64,000 nt of DNA from Shinisaurus crocodilurus (Eukaryota; Chordata; Lepidosauria; Squamata; Shinisauridae), in contig CM037877.1 in NCBI GenBank assembly GCA_021292165.1, positions 211,152,715-211,216,714 of the forward strand, read 5' to 3'. Numbering within the stretch: position 1 is the stretch's first letter; every line of letters starts with the position of its first letter. Position numbers and translations under genes: made by a program. The notes under the pieces were generated by a model. It saw nothing but the letters and a program-made list of their open reading frames with translations, was not told the DNA's origin and did no database searches. Shown here piece after piece: positions 22,691-35,548 of the stretch.

Positions 22691-23756
22691 GACAAAAAGA
22701 TCAAGTAGATACTGTGATAGCCTGCTCTGCCACATACTTTCCTTGTGCCACAGGGCATATCGCTCAGCACAGATACAAATGATCATTTTTAACGGGGTGA
22801 AACTACCACACCTTGACTCTGAATAAACTCAAGCAGGTCAGTACTAAGGAGCTGTCACCTTTGTTTTCTTTTCCTTTCAGCTTCTCTCTCTTTACCCCAG
22901 AACATCCCAGGGCTGCTTGTTGCACATTTGGAGTCCACTGTAATCAAAACGTAGCACATTCTTTACCGTATGCATCCCAGCTTGCCATGTAAACCAGAGG
23001 CTGGGGTGCTTATTCATGAGCAGATCTCCCCATGAAGAAGTCCTTAGCCCTGGCACTTTAGGACAATCTTCATTTTCTGCCATGATCTTTTATTTTGTGC
23101 AAACTTTGGAAAGCAAATCAGGATCCATACATGCAGAACAACTGCCTCACTACACACAGCACCTCTCCCCAACACAAACAAGAAGGTGCCCTTGTTTATA
23201 AATGGTTTCACCAGCTGCAGGTTCAGGAAATGGATGTGGGAATGCAAAAAGACCCTGAGAGAAGGAGTAATAACAGGAAATCTTGAGGGGGTGGGGAAGG
23301 CTGCAGTGACATACAAAGATTGCACAGGCAGGAAGATAAAAGAGCCAAATATGGGCTTGCCATGGCTGGAGAGCAGGTAGTAATGGCAACAGGTGTATTA
23401 GAAAGGAAGTAATTTCAGTCAGGGGGCCCTGGACCACAGGAGACTGAACAATTCCCTTTTACAGCAACCACAATATATATTATTTGGTGGCATTGAATTC
23501 AGGTACTAAGGAACTGCAATGTTGGTCCATGTTTTAGCAGCCTGTCATTTATTATCATCTTGTAATAATTTCAGTGGGGGAGACAGGGTAAAAACCTGCA
23601 TGATCTCACTATGTCATGGAGCAATATGGAAACTGGGATAGCTACGTAGCAGAGAACATGGGAGAATGAGGAGACCTATTGCTTTGCAAAAAGAGAGGCC
23701 TCTCTGGATGTTTGGTTTAGATTACACAGGGACTGTGGAGTCACCACACACAGAGG

Positions 23757-24103
23757 CTGGGTTCAGTCAACATGATAACCCACACTGAAGGGATGAGTGT
23801 GGGTTGTCATTGAAATGTGGGTAGTTGAAATGTGGGTTATTGTGTTGTCCGAACCCAGCAGTGCTAACAAGCCATGGCTTGTTAACCACGAACAACCCAT
23901 GAAGAGAACCCAAGGTTTGTTGCTGTGTTGTGAACTGTGGGTTGTTCACCATGGTTTGTTATCTCAGTTGGGTTCAGACAACACGATAACCCACATTTCA
24001 ACAACAATCCACATTTCAACAACAATCCACAGTTCAATGACAACCCACACTCAACTCATACTCCACCCTTGAGGGTGGGTTATCATGTTGTCTGAACCCA
24101 GTC
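23757..24103. mobile_element. Two tandem foldback elements sharing ends
   Basis: Four end-like blocks alternate in orientation: CTGGGTTCAGTCAACATG at 23758, TTGTGTTGTCCGAACCCAG near 23845, TTGGGTTCAGACAACACG near 23969, and TCATGTTGTCTGAACCCAG at the right end. It could be two adjacent palindromic copies or one nested copy. The inner parts carry GTGGGTTATTG/ACAACCCACA repeats. Confidence 0.65.
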
Positions 24104-24907
24104 AGAGAGTTCTAGTACAACCCCAAGGGAGAAGGGAGCAATACACTCACAGTCACTGCAGTCTCCCCTTTCCCCCATGGGAGTAGGCTGAGCAGCATGA
24201 GCACTGGCTGAGCCCTTGGGTGGCAGTCCTCACAGTGTTCTCTCACTCCCTTTTCTCTCTCGCTCCTTGACAAACACCTACTGTATATCCCAGCTCAGGG
24301 TTGATGCACTTTAGCTGATTGCTATTGCTCATTACATTCTCTCCCCATAGACTGCATTCCCATGAGCACAGAATCCATCCTACACCCCATTCTTTGCAGG
24401 TGAGGAAGGAGACCTACATCATGAACAGCACGCTTCTGGCTGTCCTTCCATGGGGTGGCCAACCTACTTGTTCCATGTAGGCTCCTGCACCCTGGCAATT
24501 GCCAGGACAGACTGTTATGCAACAGGTGAATGTGTTCCTAACATGGAGCTGGTGCCATAGGTGGACATAGCATCTGCTACCCTCATGTCTGTCGAGTCGC
24601 TATCCTAGGCACAAGAGCCCTGCTGGAGTGACTGGCTGGCAACACCTGTATGTCTGTCTGGAGGGTACCAGGTTTAGGAAGGCTGGGCTGGAGACTTGCT
24701 GTTTTAAAAAAATAAAAATAAAAGCTGAGCATTCAGGAAGGGGGCATGGCATGGCATGGCATATCCTGGAGGGTTCCTGGTGCCCACAGACCCCTCTCTT
24801 ATAACTATAGCCCTGAAGGCAGCACTGGGTGAGAAGACAAGTTGTCAGATACCTTTTTCCAAGGCATAGAGAGCAGAGCCCACCATGTTGTTAGTTACCA
24901 ATCACGT

Positions 24908-25271
24908 CAGGGTTAGGCAACCTATTTGGGCCCATGGGCACACTTGGTAATCTGAGAAACTGTCCTGGGCACCACTACAAAATGGGCACGCTGTGGATGA
25001 AAGCATCGGCCTGCAGCCCCTTGCCATGTTTGTTCCTTAAGAATGTCTCTGAGCCCCATGTGTGGCCCAGAGGCATTCATGGAAAAAGAAGATGGGAGCA
25101 GCTAGATGCTCTCCCTTTGCTTCGAAGCAATCCCAGCTGCCAGTAAGAAATTTTGTTTTATTTCTTTTTTTAAACAACAATTAAAAGTAGGAGGAGTAGG
25201 GTACGTTTGTGGGCGCCAGGAAAGGTGACTGAGGGCACACTGGCGCCCATGGGTGCCACGTTGCCTACCTG
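24908..25271. mobile_element. hAT-like non-autonomous element
   Basis: The ends are CAGGGTTAGGCAACCTATTT and GGTGCCACGTTGCCTACCTG, with inner GGGCCCATGGGC and GCGCCCATGGGTGCC. Target duplication not convincing. Internal DNA has no coding frame. Confidence 0.55.
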
Positions 25272-25946
25272 TGATGTATGTTGATGCCTTAACGACTGGG
25301 TTCGCACACTGTGCTACAGTAAACCCTAGAACAAGCCATGGCTTTGAAGCCATGGCTAAGTGAGAATGCAGGACCTAATTGTCACAGTGAGGGAGAGGGA
25401 GAGAGCAGCAGCATGGTTAGAACTGACTGGCAAGCGTAATACAGATCAAGGACTCAGGCTTGTGAGGAAACATTGTAGAGAAATGTTGACATAATCACGT
25501 TAACTTCTGGATTTTTTGAACAGAACATCAGACCTTCAACATGCTCCTGGGGACAAAACACTACTAATTATTCAAATAGGAGCATACTGAAGTATTCCAG
25601 CACTTCAAGACTTTTCAGTGGATTTTTTCCCCACATAAAGTTTTCTCAAAATATTAAGTACCGTAGTACTGAATTTCAGGAAGTTCTACAAAACATATTT
25701 ATTTCAAACAGCCACGGTTTGCAAGTGATAAGGATTCCCCTCCTCTGGAAGGATATTGATTTTGTCTAGCTTTGGAAAATGAAATACCTGTTGCAGGGGC
25801 CAGGGGTCGATGTGGTAAGAAGACAGACTGGCAGGGATCTCTGAAGAACCTTTGTCAGATTTTGACCTGGGTCATTAGGACTTGAAAGGTATGGGCCAAG
25901 AAAATTACTGTCAGTGTATCAGAGGTCTAAGCTGATATTAACACTT

Positions 25947-26345
25947 CCCGATCTGTATCTCTTCTGTGTGAATCCACAGGATTCCTGATTTTAGCTCCCT
26001 GGTTGTACCGGAAGGGGCAAATACCTTACACTTCAAAAAGCAATAGCATGCAGAGCTCTCTTCTCTGTTAAACCAGAGCTAAGAGTTACAGCAGCCTTCT
26101 CCAGCCTGGCACCCTCCGGATGTGTTGGCTGGGGATGATGGGTCTTGTAGTCCAACATACGTGAAGGGCACCTGCTTGGAGAAGGCTTCTGAAGCCCTTA
26201 GCTCTGGATTAACAGAGAAGAGAGATCTGTAAGCTGTTGCTTTCTGCAAGTGTTTAGCTGTTTGCTCCTTCCACTACAACTAGGGAGCTAAAGTCAGGAA
26301 TCCCGTGGATTTACACAGAACAGATACCGATTGGGATGTGTGTCA
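25947..26345. repeat. Roughly 400-bp inverted repeat with family A element at its centre
   Basis: The left arm from about 25947 (GATCTGTATCTCTTCTGTGT; GATTCCTGATTTTAGCTCCC) is matched in reverse complement by the right arm ending near 26343. Both arms hold AGAGCTCTCTTCTCTGTTAA-like sequence close to the centre. The centre at 26092-26189 has CAGCCTTCTCCAGCCTGG and its inverted partner, which is a family A foldback. Mismatches are moderate. Confidence 0.75.
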
Positions 26346-27349
26346 CATATGGACAATTATGCCATTGCCCAGTTTAACAGATCAGTGCTTGCAGGTTTCT
26401 TGGGGCAATCAGATATTTGCAATGTATTACTGCTCTCAGGCATCAGCTATCTACCCGAGTCTATTTTCCTGGCCACTATTCACCTTGGTCATTGTCTGTT
26501 TGGGTGGTCATTCAACCAGCTTGAATGAATTGCTCTGGTTATATGCTCTTGGCTGTGTCTAAGGACTATGGCCATCTGGGACATGGCTTTGAATGGACCT
26601 TCATTCACTTCTTTTTGCAGGTATCTGTCCTGCTTCCTTTTATACTTTCACTTGCTCTCTTGGTTTTTGATTTAGTGTTGCTACCCTAGCATATGTATAA
26701 CTTTCTTCTCTAGCTCTACCCTGGCATGATTTTTTGCCCAGGAGTACAAATAATTTCTTGGGTTTTGAGGACCCAAACCTACGACACAGTCAAAAGCTGT
26801 GAGCCTCATGTAGGAATTACTGGGTGAATGTCTGTGGGCTCCTTATCGGAAAGGTCAGAGTATGACAATGACTCCAGTTCCCTCCCTCTGACCTTCAAAA
26901 TCTACAAACACACAGCTGTCCAGCTGTGGTATTCTCACATGCTAGTCATGTGCTACAGAAGCTGCAACAGATAATGTAAAATGCACAATCCTGTCAGTTT
27001 CCCCCTCTGTCGGCATTTGAGGCACAGCCTAGATAAAAGTATCCTCATATCCTGTGTCATGAAGCCAGATTCCTATGGCAGCAGCTGTAGACCTGGCAAC
27101 AAAGCTGCCACCTGTCAAATAAAAATCTAGGTTATCTCACATTATTTTCCCCATCAGCCTCTAGCTATACTCATTGAGAACATTTTGATTTCATAAAACA
27201 TGGATGAGGGATGGAAGAAGGCGGACTTATGACATATGAACTCACCTGCCTGATCACCGTCCATGAGCCTGGAAAAATCATCATCATCTGGTCCATTCTG
27301 TTTTGATCCCATGTAATGGAATTTCTTCCTTCCTTAAACAGTAACAATA

Positions 27350-27545
27350 TAATCTTATGTGTAACTACTCAGAATTAAATACCATTAAATTCAATGGTGC
27401 TTACTCCCAGGTAATTATGCATAGGATTGAAGCCTAAGGCTACAATCCTATGCATGGCTACTCAGAAGTAAGTCCCACTGAGCTAAGTTGGTCTTACTCC
27501 CAGGTAACTATGCATAGGATTGCTACATTAATTGAGAGTAGGACT
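27350..27545. repeat. Two tandem palindromic short interspersed repeats
   Basis: The first (27350-27430) and second (27438-27523) units both end in TGCATAGGATTG and share TTACTCCCAGGTAA.TATGC. The second begins CTACAATCCTATGCATGGCT and is inverted about a CACTGAGCTAAGTTGG centre. Confidence 0.6.
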
Positions 27546-28082
27546 CAGTGAACTCAGTAGAGATTACTTATTATGAGTAAACTTGACTAGCATTGGGCTC
27601 TAAACAACTTAAGCCACATTGACCTTTCTCGCGTCCTGACTTAGAATCCAATGAGTGCTTCATAAGAGCAATCAGAACAAAAAAAACAGGAATGTAAACT
27701 CCTCTAAGGTTTTGGAGAAATATATTTCCTTCTAGTTTGGATCATTTAGTCTCATTTTCAGATCTGCTTTTGCCCAACTGGCCCAATTGTGGGCATGGCC
27801 TCCATGGTGCCATCATCACCCTGTACCCATTTACTAAGTAGGCAGCAGAGATGGTTGGCAAAGATCTGGAGGGAAACCATGGAAAACCAGAACTGGAGAG
27901 CAACCAGACAGGAGACCAACCTTGAAGATCTATCATTGGCATCAGACAAGTAATTATGGACTCTAATGCTTGCCTGGATTTTATAGCTCAGTCAGAAAGT
28001 GTCTATAATGACATGTAATAGGACTTTTAACACATTTAATGGTTGCTGCTTTTTACATGTTTAGTCGTGAATTTCATAGATT

Positions 28083-28241
28083 TTCATAGATCATAGAGTT
28101 GGAAGGAGCCTACAAGGCTATCGAGTCCAACCCCCTGCTCAATGCAGGAAACTAGAGGAGAGGTCTCCCATCCAAGTTATAACCAGGCCTGACCCTGCTT
28201 AGCTTTCCATGCTCAGACAAGCTGAGCCAGTGTGAGCTATA
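28083..28241 (-). mobile_element. 5S-rRNA-headed SINE with CR1 tail, copy 2
   Basis: In reverse complement it reads CACTGGCTCAGCTTGTCTGA, then TGGAAAGCTAAGCAGGGTC, then TTGGATGGGAGACC. The CR1-like 3' part (GCAGGGGGTTGGACTCGATA; CTATGATCTATGAA) follows. The 5' end lacks the first few bases of the 5S head. Confidence 0.85.
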
Positions 28242-28370
28242 CAGCTCACCTCAGATTACCAGAGATGACTTTATCTGTAGAGAAGTAGCATGTGACGGCT
28301 TTCAATTCTGGGACACATTTCTCCTATATGCTACACAGTAGGCAAAAAGGGAGGCAGGGAAGGAGATTTA

Positions 28371-28592
28371 GACCCAGTGTGGTGTAGTAGTTAGAGTGTT
28401 GGACTAGGACTGGGGAGGCTCAGGTTCAAGTCCCCATTCAGCCATGAAGCTCACTGGGTGACTTTGGTTCAGCAGTCTAACCTACCTCACAGGGTTGTTG
28501 TGAGGATAAAAAAGTGGAGAGCAGGAGGATAATGTACACTGCTTTGGGCTCCTTGGAGGAAAGGTGGGATATAAATGTAACAAACAAATAAA
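28371..28592 (+). mobile_element. Sauria-type SINE
   Basis: GACCCAGTGTGGTGTAGTAG head, AGGTTCAAGTCCCCATTCAG B box, CACTGGGTGACTTTGG body, then GGCTCCTTGGAGGAAAGGTG and GGATATAAATGTAACAAAC tail. It is more diverged than the copy in the CR1. Confidence 0.85.
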
Positions 28593-30216
28593 AATAATTA
28601 AAACAGAGTAGTGGGGAGCCTTTGTGTCATAGGAAGATACTTAAGATTTTGAGCAAACTGTATGATTCCCTGCTACATGGTCAATTGGAACAATGTCAGT
28701 AGTTAGTCCCCCCTGGTTATAATGAAACACGTCAACAGAATAAATTGAAAACAATAATGGAACATTACATGAAAGGGTCCATATCTAAATTTCCCTGCTT
28801 TTTTGCCCATCATATTGCTTTGTCCCGGGTTTGACCAGCTGAGCTATCATTAAATCCATCATTTCCCCTCCCCTCGATGTGGTCATTTTCCTTCCTGCTT
28901 GATACCATTTCCTTTTGTGCTTGTGGCTGCTGTTCCTAAATCAGTAACAAAGGGGGGAATTGGGGGGGGGGGATGATGCATGGCACTCCCTTCCCCATCA
29001 CGCTGAGCTCATTCTATCTGCAGGGCCTGCTGTTCCGGGAAACCGCTAAGACCGGAAGCTGAGCCTGAGTTCCCCTGCTCAGCAGCACAGAAGACATGCC
29101 ATGCTGCGTGCAATCATTAAAATGTTCCTGCAGCAGTACCGTATTTCTGAGAGGCACCAACTAGCAAAACTGTGTTTCCCACGAGGCCTGCTGCTTATGA
29201 GCACGCTGCAGCTAAAAGAATGGCAATTGTTTGGTGAACATATATCACTTCTAATATCTTGGATCGCTACTCAGCTGCATGACAGGGATGAGATATTCAT
29301 GGGTGGTGATACAGCAGACTTGAGCAGGGGTGGTTGAGGCCTGGAAAGACAACAGGTACTGCAGGGTAAAGAAGCAGCAGCAGAACTGAGAAGGGACAGG
29401 TGAAGCTTGCATAATACCTGTAAGCAAAAACTCTCCCACACAGCCTAAAATTTACGAAGGATAAATGGCAAAGGGAAAGTCAAGAAACCAAGTTGTCAGA
29501 GCCTGAAGGAAATGACTAAACAGCACCTGCGCTGCGACTTTTTCAGTGAGCATAATCCAATGACACCTATTTTGAAGAAAGCCTTAAAAATTAATGCACT
29601 TGTTCATATTGTGTGTGTGTGTTTTGAAAGATTTTTTAAGCTCCCTGCTGGAGCCGGAGCCAGAGCCAGTACACAGGCACAGGAGCCCACAAAAGTGTTC
29701 ACAGGGTTTGCTCCCTGCCTGTCCCCACAGGCGAGCATGGAGACCCTTGCACTGTAGCACAGTGGAGGGGGAGGCGCTGAATGAGTGGTAGAGGCAGGCA
29801 GCTATTGGGACCGTGGTGGGTGGCTGCTGATTGGACAGCTGCCCATTTTAAATGTAATTTAATTCCTAAATTTGTACCTATACATATAAATTTGCATATG
29901 CAAATGTAATGCAAATTGGTGTCATTGTTTCCCTCTTCTTGGATGATGCAATTCCTCTCTTTTTGGCAATGCATAAGTGGCCAGGGTAGTGAGGATGAGG
30001 TAGGGGGAGGAATCTGAGACATCTGAATGCCTCTGGAAGCTCAGAAGCAGGGCATAGCGGTGATGGTCTTCTGCTGTGGTTTGTCCCAAGCAAACAACAC
30101 CTGGTATTCAGTGGTATATGGGTGTTCTTACTTGAAATATGGAAGCTCTGTTAGGTGATCATGGGTACCAAAGCTGTTGACAGAACTATCATCCAAGAAT
30201 TTGTCTAATCCAGCTC

Positions 30217-30317
30217 CCCCTCCCACACCTGGTGCCCTTCAGGACTATGTTGGACTACTGGCTGGGGATGATGGGAGTTGTAGTCCAACACATCTGGAAG
30301 GTGCCAGGTTGGGAAGT
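30217..30317. mobile_element. hAT-type miniature element, family A
   Basis: CCTCCCACACCTGGTGCCC and GGTGCCAGGTTGGGAAG ends; arms with TGTTGGACTAC/GTAGTCCAACA around a CTGGGGATGATGGGAG centre. Confidence 0.65.
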
Positions 30318-30560
30318 AATCCCTTTCAAAATCAGTCATTAGGATCTGCCACAAGTTTTGTTTTGCTAATTGGAAGCCCCACAGGATCGCTTTGACAAAG
30401 GCTGGTCCATAGGACGAAGATGTTTGATCGTTACTTCCCATGCCCTTTACCCAATGTAAATAGCCCCTCCTTCCACAATTTGATATTAGCTCTGTGGATT
30501 GCGCCCCTTGGAAAGACAGGTTTAGATGGCCTTGGCAAAACCATTTGTCTCCATCTAGCC

Positions 30561-30752
30561 ATAGGAACATGGGAAGCTGCCTTATACTGTGTCAGACCAT
30601 TAGGCCATCTAGCTCAGTATTGTCCATAAACTGACTAGCAGTGGCTCTCCAGGATTTCAGACAGAAGACTTTCATAGCCCTACCTGGAGATATCAGGGAT
30701 TGAACCTGGGACCTTCTGCATGCAAAGCCACTGAGCTATGACACTTCCAGTG
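30561..30752 (-). mobile_element. tRNA-derived SINE (second family), copy 2
   Basis: The reverse complement shows the same head-to-tail order as 6.5 kb: an A-box-like TAGCTCAGTGG, a B-box-like GGTTCAATCCCTG, and a GTATAAGGCAGCTTCCCATG end. Both box motifs are better preserved here. Confidence 0.75.
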
Positions 30753-31709
30753 CTCTGTTTCCAACAGTGGCCTGCCAAATGCTTCTGGGAAGCTTACAAG
30801 TGTTAGGCCAACAATGTCCCACCATTGTTTTCCCCACCAGCCCCTGGTATTCAGAGGTATCCTGCCTCTGAACTATGAACATTAGCTATCATAGCTGATA
30901 GGAGGGACTTGCATGGATCTGGGGAGGAACAACTAGGAGAAGCTTTGGATGGACAAAGGTGTAAGATGTGATGAGAGCAATCTTGCAGAATGGATGGACT
31001 TTTAGCATCCTCCACTTTTGGAACTTGGAAGACACCAGCTGTCCCCTGTTAAACACAAAGTTCCCTGTATGACATCTATTGGCCTCACAAACAGGAGCCT
31101 TCTGTAGTCACAGGCTCAGAATAAATCCAGGCCTTAAAATAGAAGTTGGCAAGATAGCGTTCTTCAGAAAACACAGGTGTGTGGGATTTGACCTTGTCTT
31201 AGATGTGATGCAGTGTTTTTGTATGAGTAGTATACTGACTCAATAGGGTTGATGTGTGCCTGGCATATAGCCAGTAGATTAGACAACTTCTTGTTACTAG
31301 TATACCATAGCACATTAGATGCAGCAGCAAGCACAGTGAGGGACCAGTAAACCAATAACATACAGTCTCAGAGTAGATATCTCAGTCTAACCCCTAAATT
31401 CAAATGTTAACCCTCTCACATAACTAACACAGAGCTAAAGAACACAGAGCTGCTGCTGCTGCTGCTGCTTTTTTAAAAAGAGAGAAAAAACAGCTCTCTT
31501 GTCTGCAAATACACACAGTTCTTTGCAACAGCTCTCATACCCACAAAGCACAGCTTGATTCTTTGCAGGGTATTTAAAGATTAATTGCCTGTAAATATCC
31601 TCTTCTCTCCGATTCCTCCTCACAATAGCAAATGAAGCTTGCTTGCAAGACAGATGGAGAACCTCTGGGGGCCGCATCTGGCCAGTGAGCCAGAGGTTAC
31701 CCATCCCTG

Positions 31710-31711
<2 letters not shown>

Positions 31712-31741
<30 letters not shown>
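31712..31741 (+). repeat. (CA)n microsatellite
   Basis: About 15 perfect CA units. Confidence 0.95.
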
Positions 31742-31744
<3 letters not shown>

Positions 31745-31796
31745 TTGTAAGACTGGTAGCAAGTGGGAACTGAGTCCACTAAAGTAGTCAGATTTC

Positions 31797-31886
31797 TTGC
31801 AGCCTTGCCTAGCCATTGGCCATGCTGTCTGGGAACGATGGGGGTTGCAGTCCAACACATCTGGAGGGCACCAAGCTGGGCAAGGT
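31797..31886. mobile_element. hAT-type miniature element, family A
   Basis: GCAGCCTTGCCTAGCCATTG at left and AGCTGGGCAAGGTGC at right, with inner TTGCAGTCCAACACATCTGG. Diverged copy. Confidence 0.6.
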
Positions 31887-32622
31887 GCTAAATCAGACTT
31901 TCCCTTCAAGCAGGCAATTACATCTCTCTTTCTGGCCTGCAGGAGCGTTTACAGGGCCCTTTACTGGATGCAGGCGGGCCGCCAGCATGTCAGCTTCTCT
32001 TTGTCTAGATGGGTTGAGCTGCTGCAGGTTGTAGGCTAGACTCAGATGAATCACAATGCCATTGCTATTTCCTCCATTGCCATGTCTTGTCACACTTAGC
32101 CGTTCTGTGACTGGCTCTTTCCCCCAAGTCCCCTTCACTGCTGGTCTTCATATGGTCACCAGGGAACAGAGCCACACTCGTCCCTCCATACATCCACACC
32201 TAATACATGGAAGCCACACAACCTCATAGGCAGGGCCAGTGCCAGTGGCATGGCCTTGCTCCTTAGTAATCACATAAAAGCTTCATATTAAAGGGGTTTT
32301 GAGATTTTGATGTAGGGTAGTGCCTGGCAACTGCTACTACATGCACTGGCAACACCCACCCCCATCAATACATGTGTGTGTATGTGTGAGGGGTACACAC
32401 ACAGAGATCCTCCACACAAATGAGGGATTCTGGCTCAATCAGGATCCTCCCTTGCATGGAGGATCGGTATACCTGTAGAGCCCCTTCACACACGTGCCAA
32501 ATGTGTAGGGTGGTGGACTAGCCCCCACGTGGTCTTGTGAATCACCTCTCATGTTCCTTGAATGCACATGGGGAGTGTTATCTGAACATCTGAACTATTT
32601 TTGGCACAGCAATGCTTGGTAA

Positions 32623-33544
32623 TCTACTATATAAATGTGAAAGTTTGTCTGTGGGTGGGTGCGTACGGGCGTTTGTGTGTGTCGCATAGGCTCCTACACG
32701 GTAGGACGCATGGATCTGCCCCAAACTTGGCACGTATACTCTCCATCACCCAAGGACAAAGACTGGTGGGTTCAAAACTCAGAAAAACCCTCGCTGCACC
32801 TGTATGGCCCAAAATAGATGAGAGCCAGGATTGTTCCCAGGGGCCATTCAGGAGCGATTATGTGAATCACTCCACCGACATATAGAATGTTCGTATGAAC
32901 TGCCGTCACAGAGGCCCAATCAGGAGCGGATATGCAAATCTCTCCTATGTCAAAATAGAATGTTCGTATGAACTGCAGCCGGGGCCTACATGGCGGCGGG
33001 GGGCGGGCGAGCTGGGATTTCATTGTTGGGTAGTCCTGAGGGGGAGGGGGAACAGGGATTTCATTGCTGTGTAGTCCCAGGGGGGGGGGAGCTGGGATTT
33101 CATTGTTGTGTAGTCCCGGGGGGGGCAGGGATTTCATTGTGTAGTCCTAGGAGAGCAGGGATTTCATTGTGCAATCCTGGGGGAAAGGGAACAGGGATTT
33201 CATTGTGTAGGCCGGGGGGGGGAGCAGGGACTTCATTGTGTAGTCCTGGGGGGGGCCCAGGGATTTCATTGTGTAGCTCCAGGGGAGCAGGTAGTCCCAG
33301 GGGAGCTGGGATTTCATTGTGCAGTCCCGGGGGAGCTGGTAGTCCCGGGGGAGCAGGGATTTCATTGTGTAATCCCGGGGGAGCTGGGATTCCAGAGGGA
33401 GCTGGGATTCCATTATGTAGTCCTGGGGGACCTTTCCTATGGAGTGATTCAAAACAGCGGACAGCTCCCTTAAGGAATTTCGAACAAATAGTGCCTATAG
33501 GAAAATGACGACCTGTGCAACGCCGGCCGGGTAAAAAAAGCTAG
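32623..33544 (+). mobile_element. Non-autonomous Helitron, copy 2
   Basis: It starts TCTACTATATAAATGTGAAA and ends in a CGCCGG..CCGGG hairpin with AAAAAAAGCTAG, between host A (32622) and T (33545). It shares TCACCCAAGGACAAAGACTG, AAAATAGATGAGAGCC and TTAAGGAATTTCGAACAAA with the copy at 5.2 kb and has the same kind of G-run minisatellite. It has no Rep/helicase frame. Confidence 0.88.
33010..33432 (+). repeat. G-run minisatellite inside Helitron copy 2
   Basis: About 12 to 14 imperfect units around GGGATTTCATTGTGTAGTCC followed by runs of 4 to 10 G. Some units are shortened (GAGCAGGTAGTCCC). The long Gly-rich reading across it is an artefact of the array. Confidence 0.85.
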
Positions 33545-33986
33545 TAAATAAATACATTTTAAAATAGTGTGGCACTTCTTCCAGCAGGAAATGCTCCCAG
33601 GCTTAGAAAAAAGACCTCTGCAGATCCCTTAAGACTGTATTTTCTGGATTGTTACAGTAGTGTTCAGGAACCTAATGGGGTGGAGCACCACCTCTCTGCT
33701 GCACACAGATGGATGTTAGAGGCAGGAAAATGATGCTTCTCTCTGGAATTTGCAACTGGACATGACTGCTTAATGCCAAGAATGGCCCTAGAGGCATATG
33801 AAAAGGAAGGGGAAGGAGAGGGAAAGAGAATATATAAAAGCAGATAGCAAAGCTACTTGCTTAAAACATGTATAAAAACAGCCCTGTGCTGTATGATTCC
33901 ATAACTGCACATTAATTTAAGGGTTGGATGTGCTGATTCCTATAGTTCATGCACACAAGTTTATGGGAACCAATGCTGGTCCTCCA

Positions 33987-34142
33987 TCTATTTATTTATT
34001 TATTTATACCCCGCCATTTTTCCTGCAAGGAACCCAAGGCGGCTTACATAATCCTCCTTCTCCTCACAACAACCCTGTGAGGTAGGTTAGGCTGAGAGTC
34101 CGTGACTGGCCCAAAGTCACCCAGTGAGTTTCATGGCTGAAC
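33987..34142 (-). mobile_element. Sauria-type SINE, 5' truncated
   Basis: The tail (TTATTTATTTATACCCCGCC) and the body to CACTGGGTGACTTTGGG are present in reverse complement. The tRNA head is lost after CATGAAACTCACTGGG. Confidence 0.82.
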
Positions 34143-35548
34143 TGATGAGGATAAATGTAGAATTGATACATGGTATGCAAATTGCATAACCTTCTCCCAC
34201 TGGTCCCTAACTGCCTTCCACCATTGGGATGTCAGTTGCATGTTGCCTCATCAGAGAGGTGCTATGCCCTTAGAAAAATGGTGCCCTTAGAAAAACGGAC
34301 ACTGATTTATTGAACAAATGAGGTATAAGATATGCATGAAGGAAAATAGCTTCTTTGAAAATGACCCCATAGGGAAAAAAATCCCAGTAGATGCAAACCT
34401 TGCATGTCAAGGAGAAGACTAGGCACACATGTGTGGTAGTGTTTTCAAGCACATAATCCCTACATTCATTCTGAGATGGTACAGTCTAATGAGGTTGTAC
34501 CATCACATGCCTTCTGTGCTTATTTTTTGAATGGGTTCTTAGTGGTCTAGAAGTAGAAACTTGGATACTACTTATCTTTCCAATTGATAACAGTCCACTG
34601 CCAATGGGACTGGGGCAGGAAGAGGTATGAAATACATAATTCTGTTTATATTCTAGCTTTCTTTTTAGCTTTAGAGTGTTTGGGTCACAGCCTAACTGGA
34701 GCAAGAAGGCCTTGAATCCACTGGCATTCAGTTACAATAAACCTTGAGTCTTTATTGGAGTGACGTGGTAAGACTGCAACCTTAGCTCTGAGTTGGAAAA
34801 GCAGGGTCAAGCCACTGAAAGCTGCAGGAGTGTGCCTGCTGAAATCAAGCTCAGCTGGCCTTCATTTATTCCTTCCTCTGTGAAATTAATTTGATAAACA
34901 CTACCTGGCAAAGCAGATGATAAGGAGGTTGCCCCATTTCCAGGAATGTGTGTATGTGTGATTTATCTTCCAGACTCTGAAAGCCTTTCACCACAAATAC
35001 TTTTGGTAACAGGTGCCTAAATCCTGTTTTCAGTTCAATGTGTACTGCTCGCCATCAAGGAGCACAACACGATCAAGAAAACCTGCCACACAAATATTGG
35101 CAGGGCCAAAGGAAATCAAAGGCTGCTTACAGGCAGGTAGCTTTTAGCGTGAATAAATAATTGCTCTTCCACTCTTAACTATAAAGGATACTACACCTTT
35201 CCTGTGTATTCATCCTGCTATGTTCCATCCAGACCAGTGTGTGAGACGCAGCTACTAAAGGTGGGGAAGGGAAAGCTCCAATTCACCTGATTGGCCATTG
35301 GGCGGGAAACCCAACAAATCCTTTAAAAAATATCAATTATTTAGTTAGTACTAACCGCTTATTCATTTAAGCATGATTGCCCATTGCTACACATGAAATA
35401 TAAAAAATGAAGTGTTGTTTTGAATGAAAGTGCAGACTGGAAGTGTTTAATCAGGAAAAAAACCATGGTGCTAAAATGGCAGTGATGAGAAAGGTTTTCT
35501 CCCTATTTTAAAAAAATGTGTTACACTATAACACTCTTTCATTTAAAC

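Noticed and set aside
30205..30570. 121-codon minus-strand open frame
   Set aside because: Its end lies in a family A element and the rest has no recognisable domain.
32990..33508. 172-codon Gly-rich open frame
   Set aside because: It is the G-run minisatellite of Helitron copy 2 read through; unit length keeps it open by chance.
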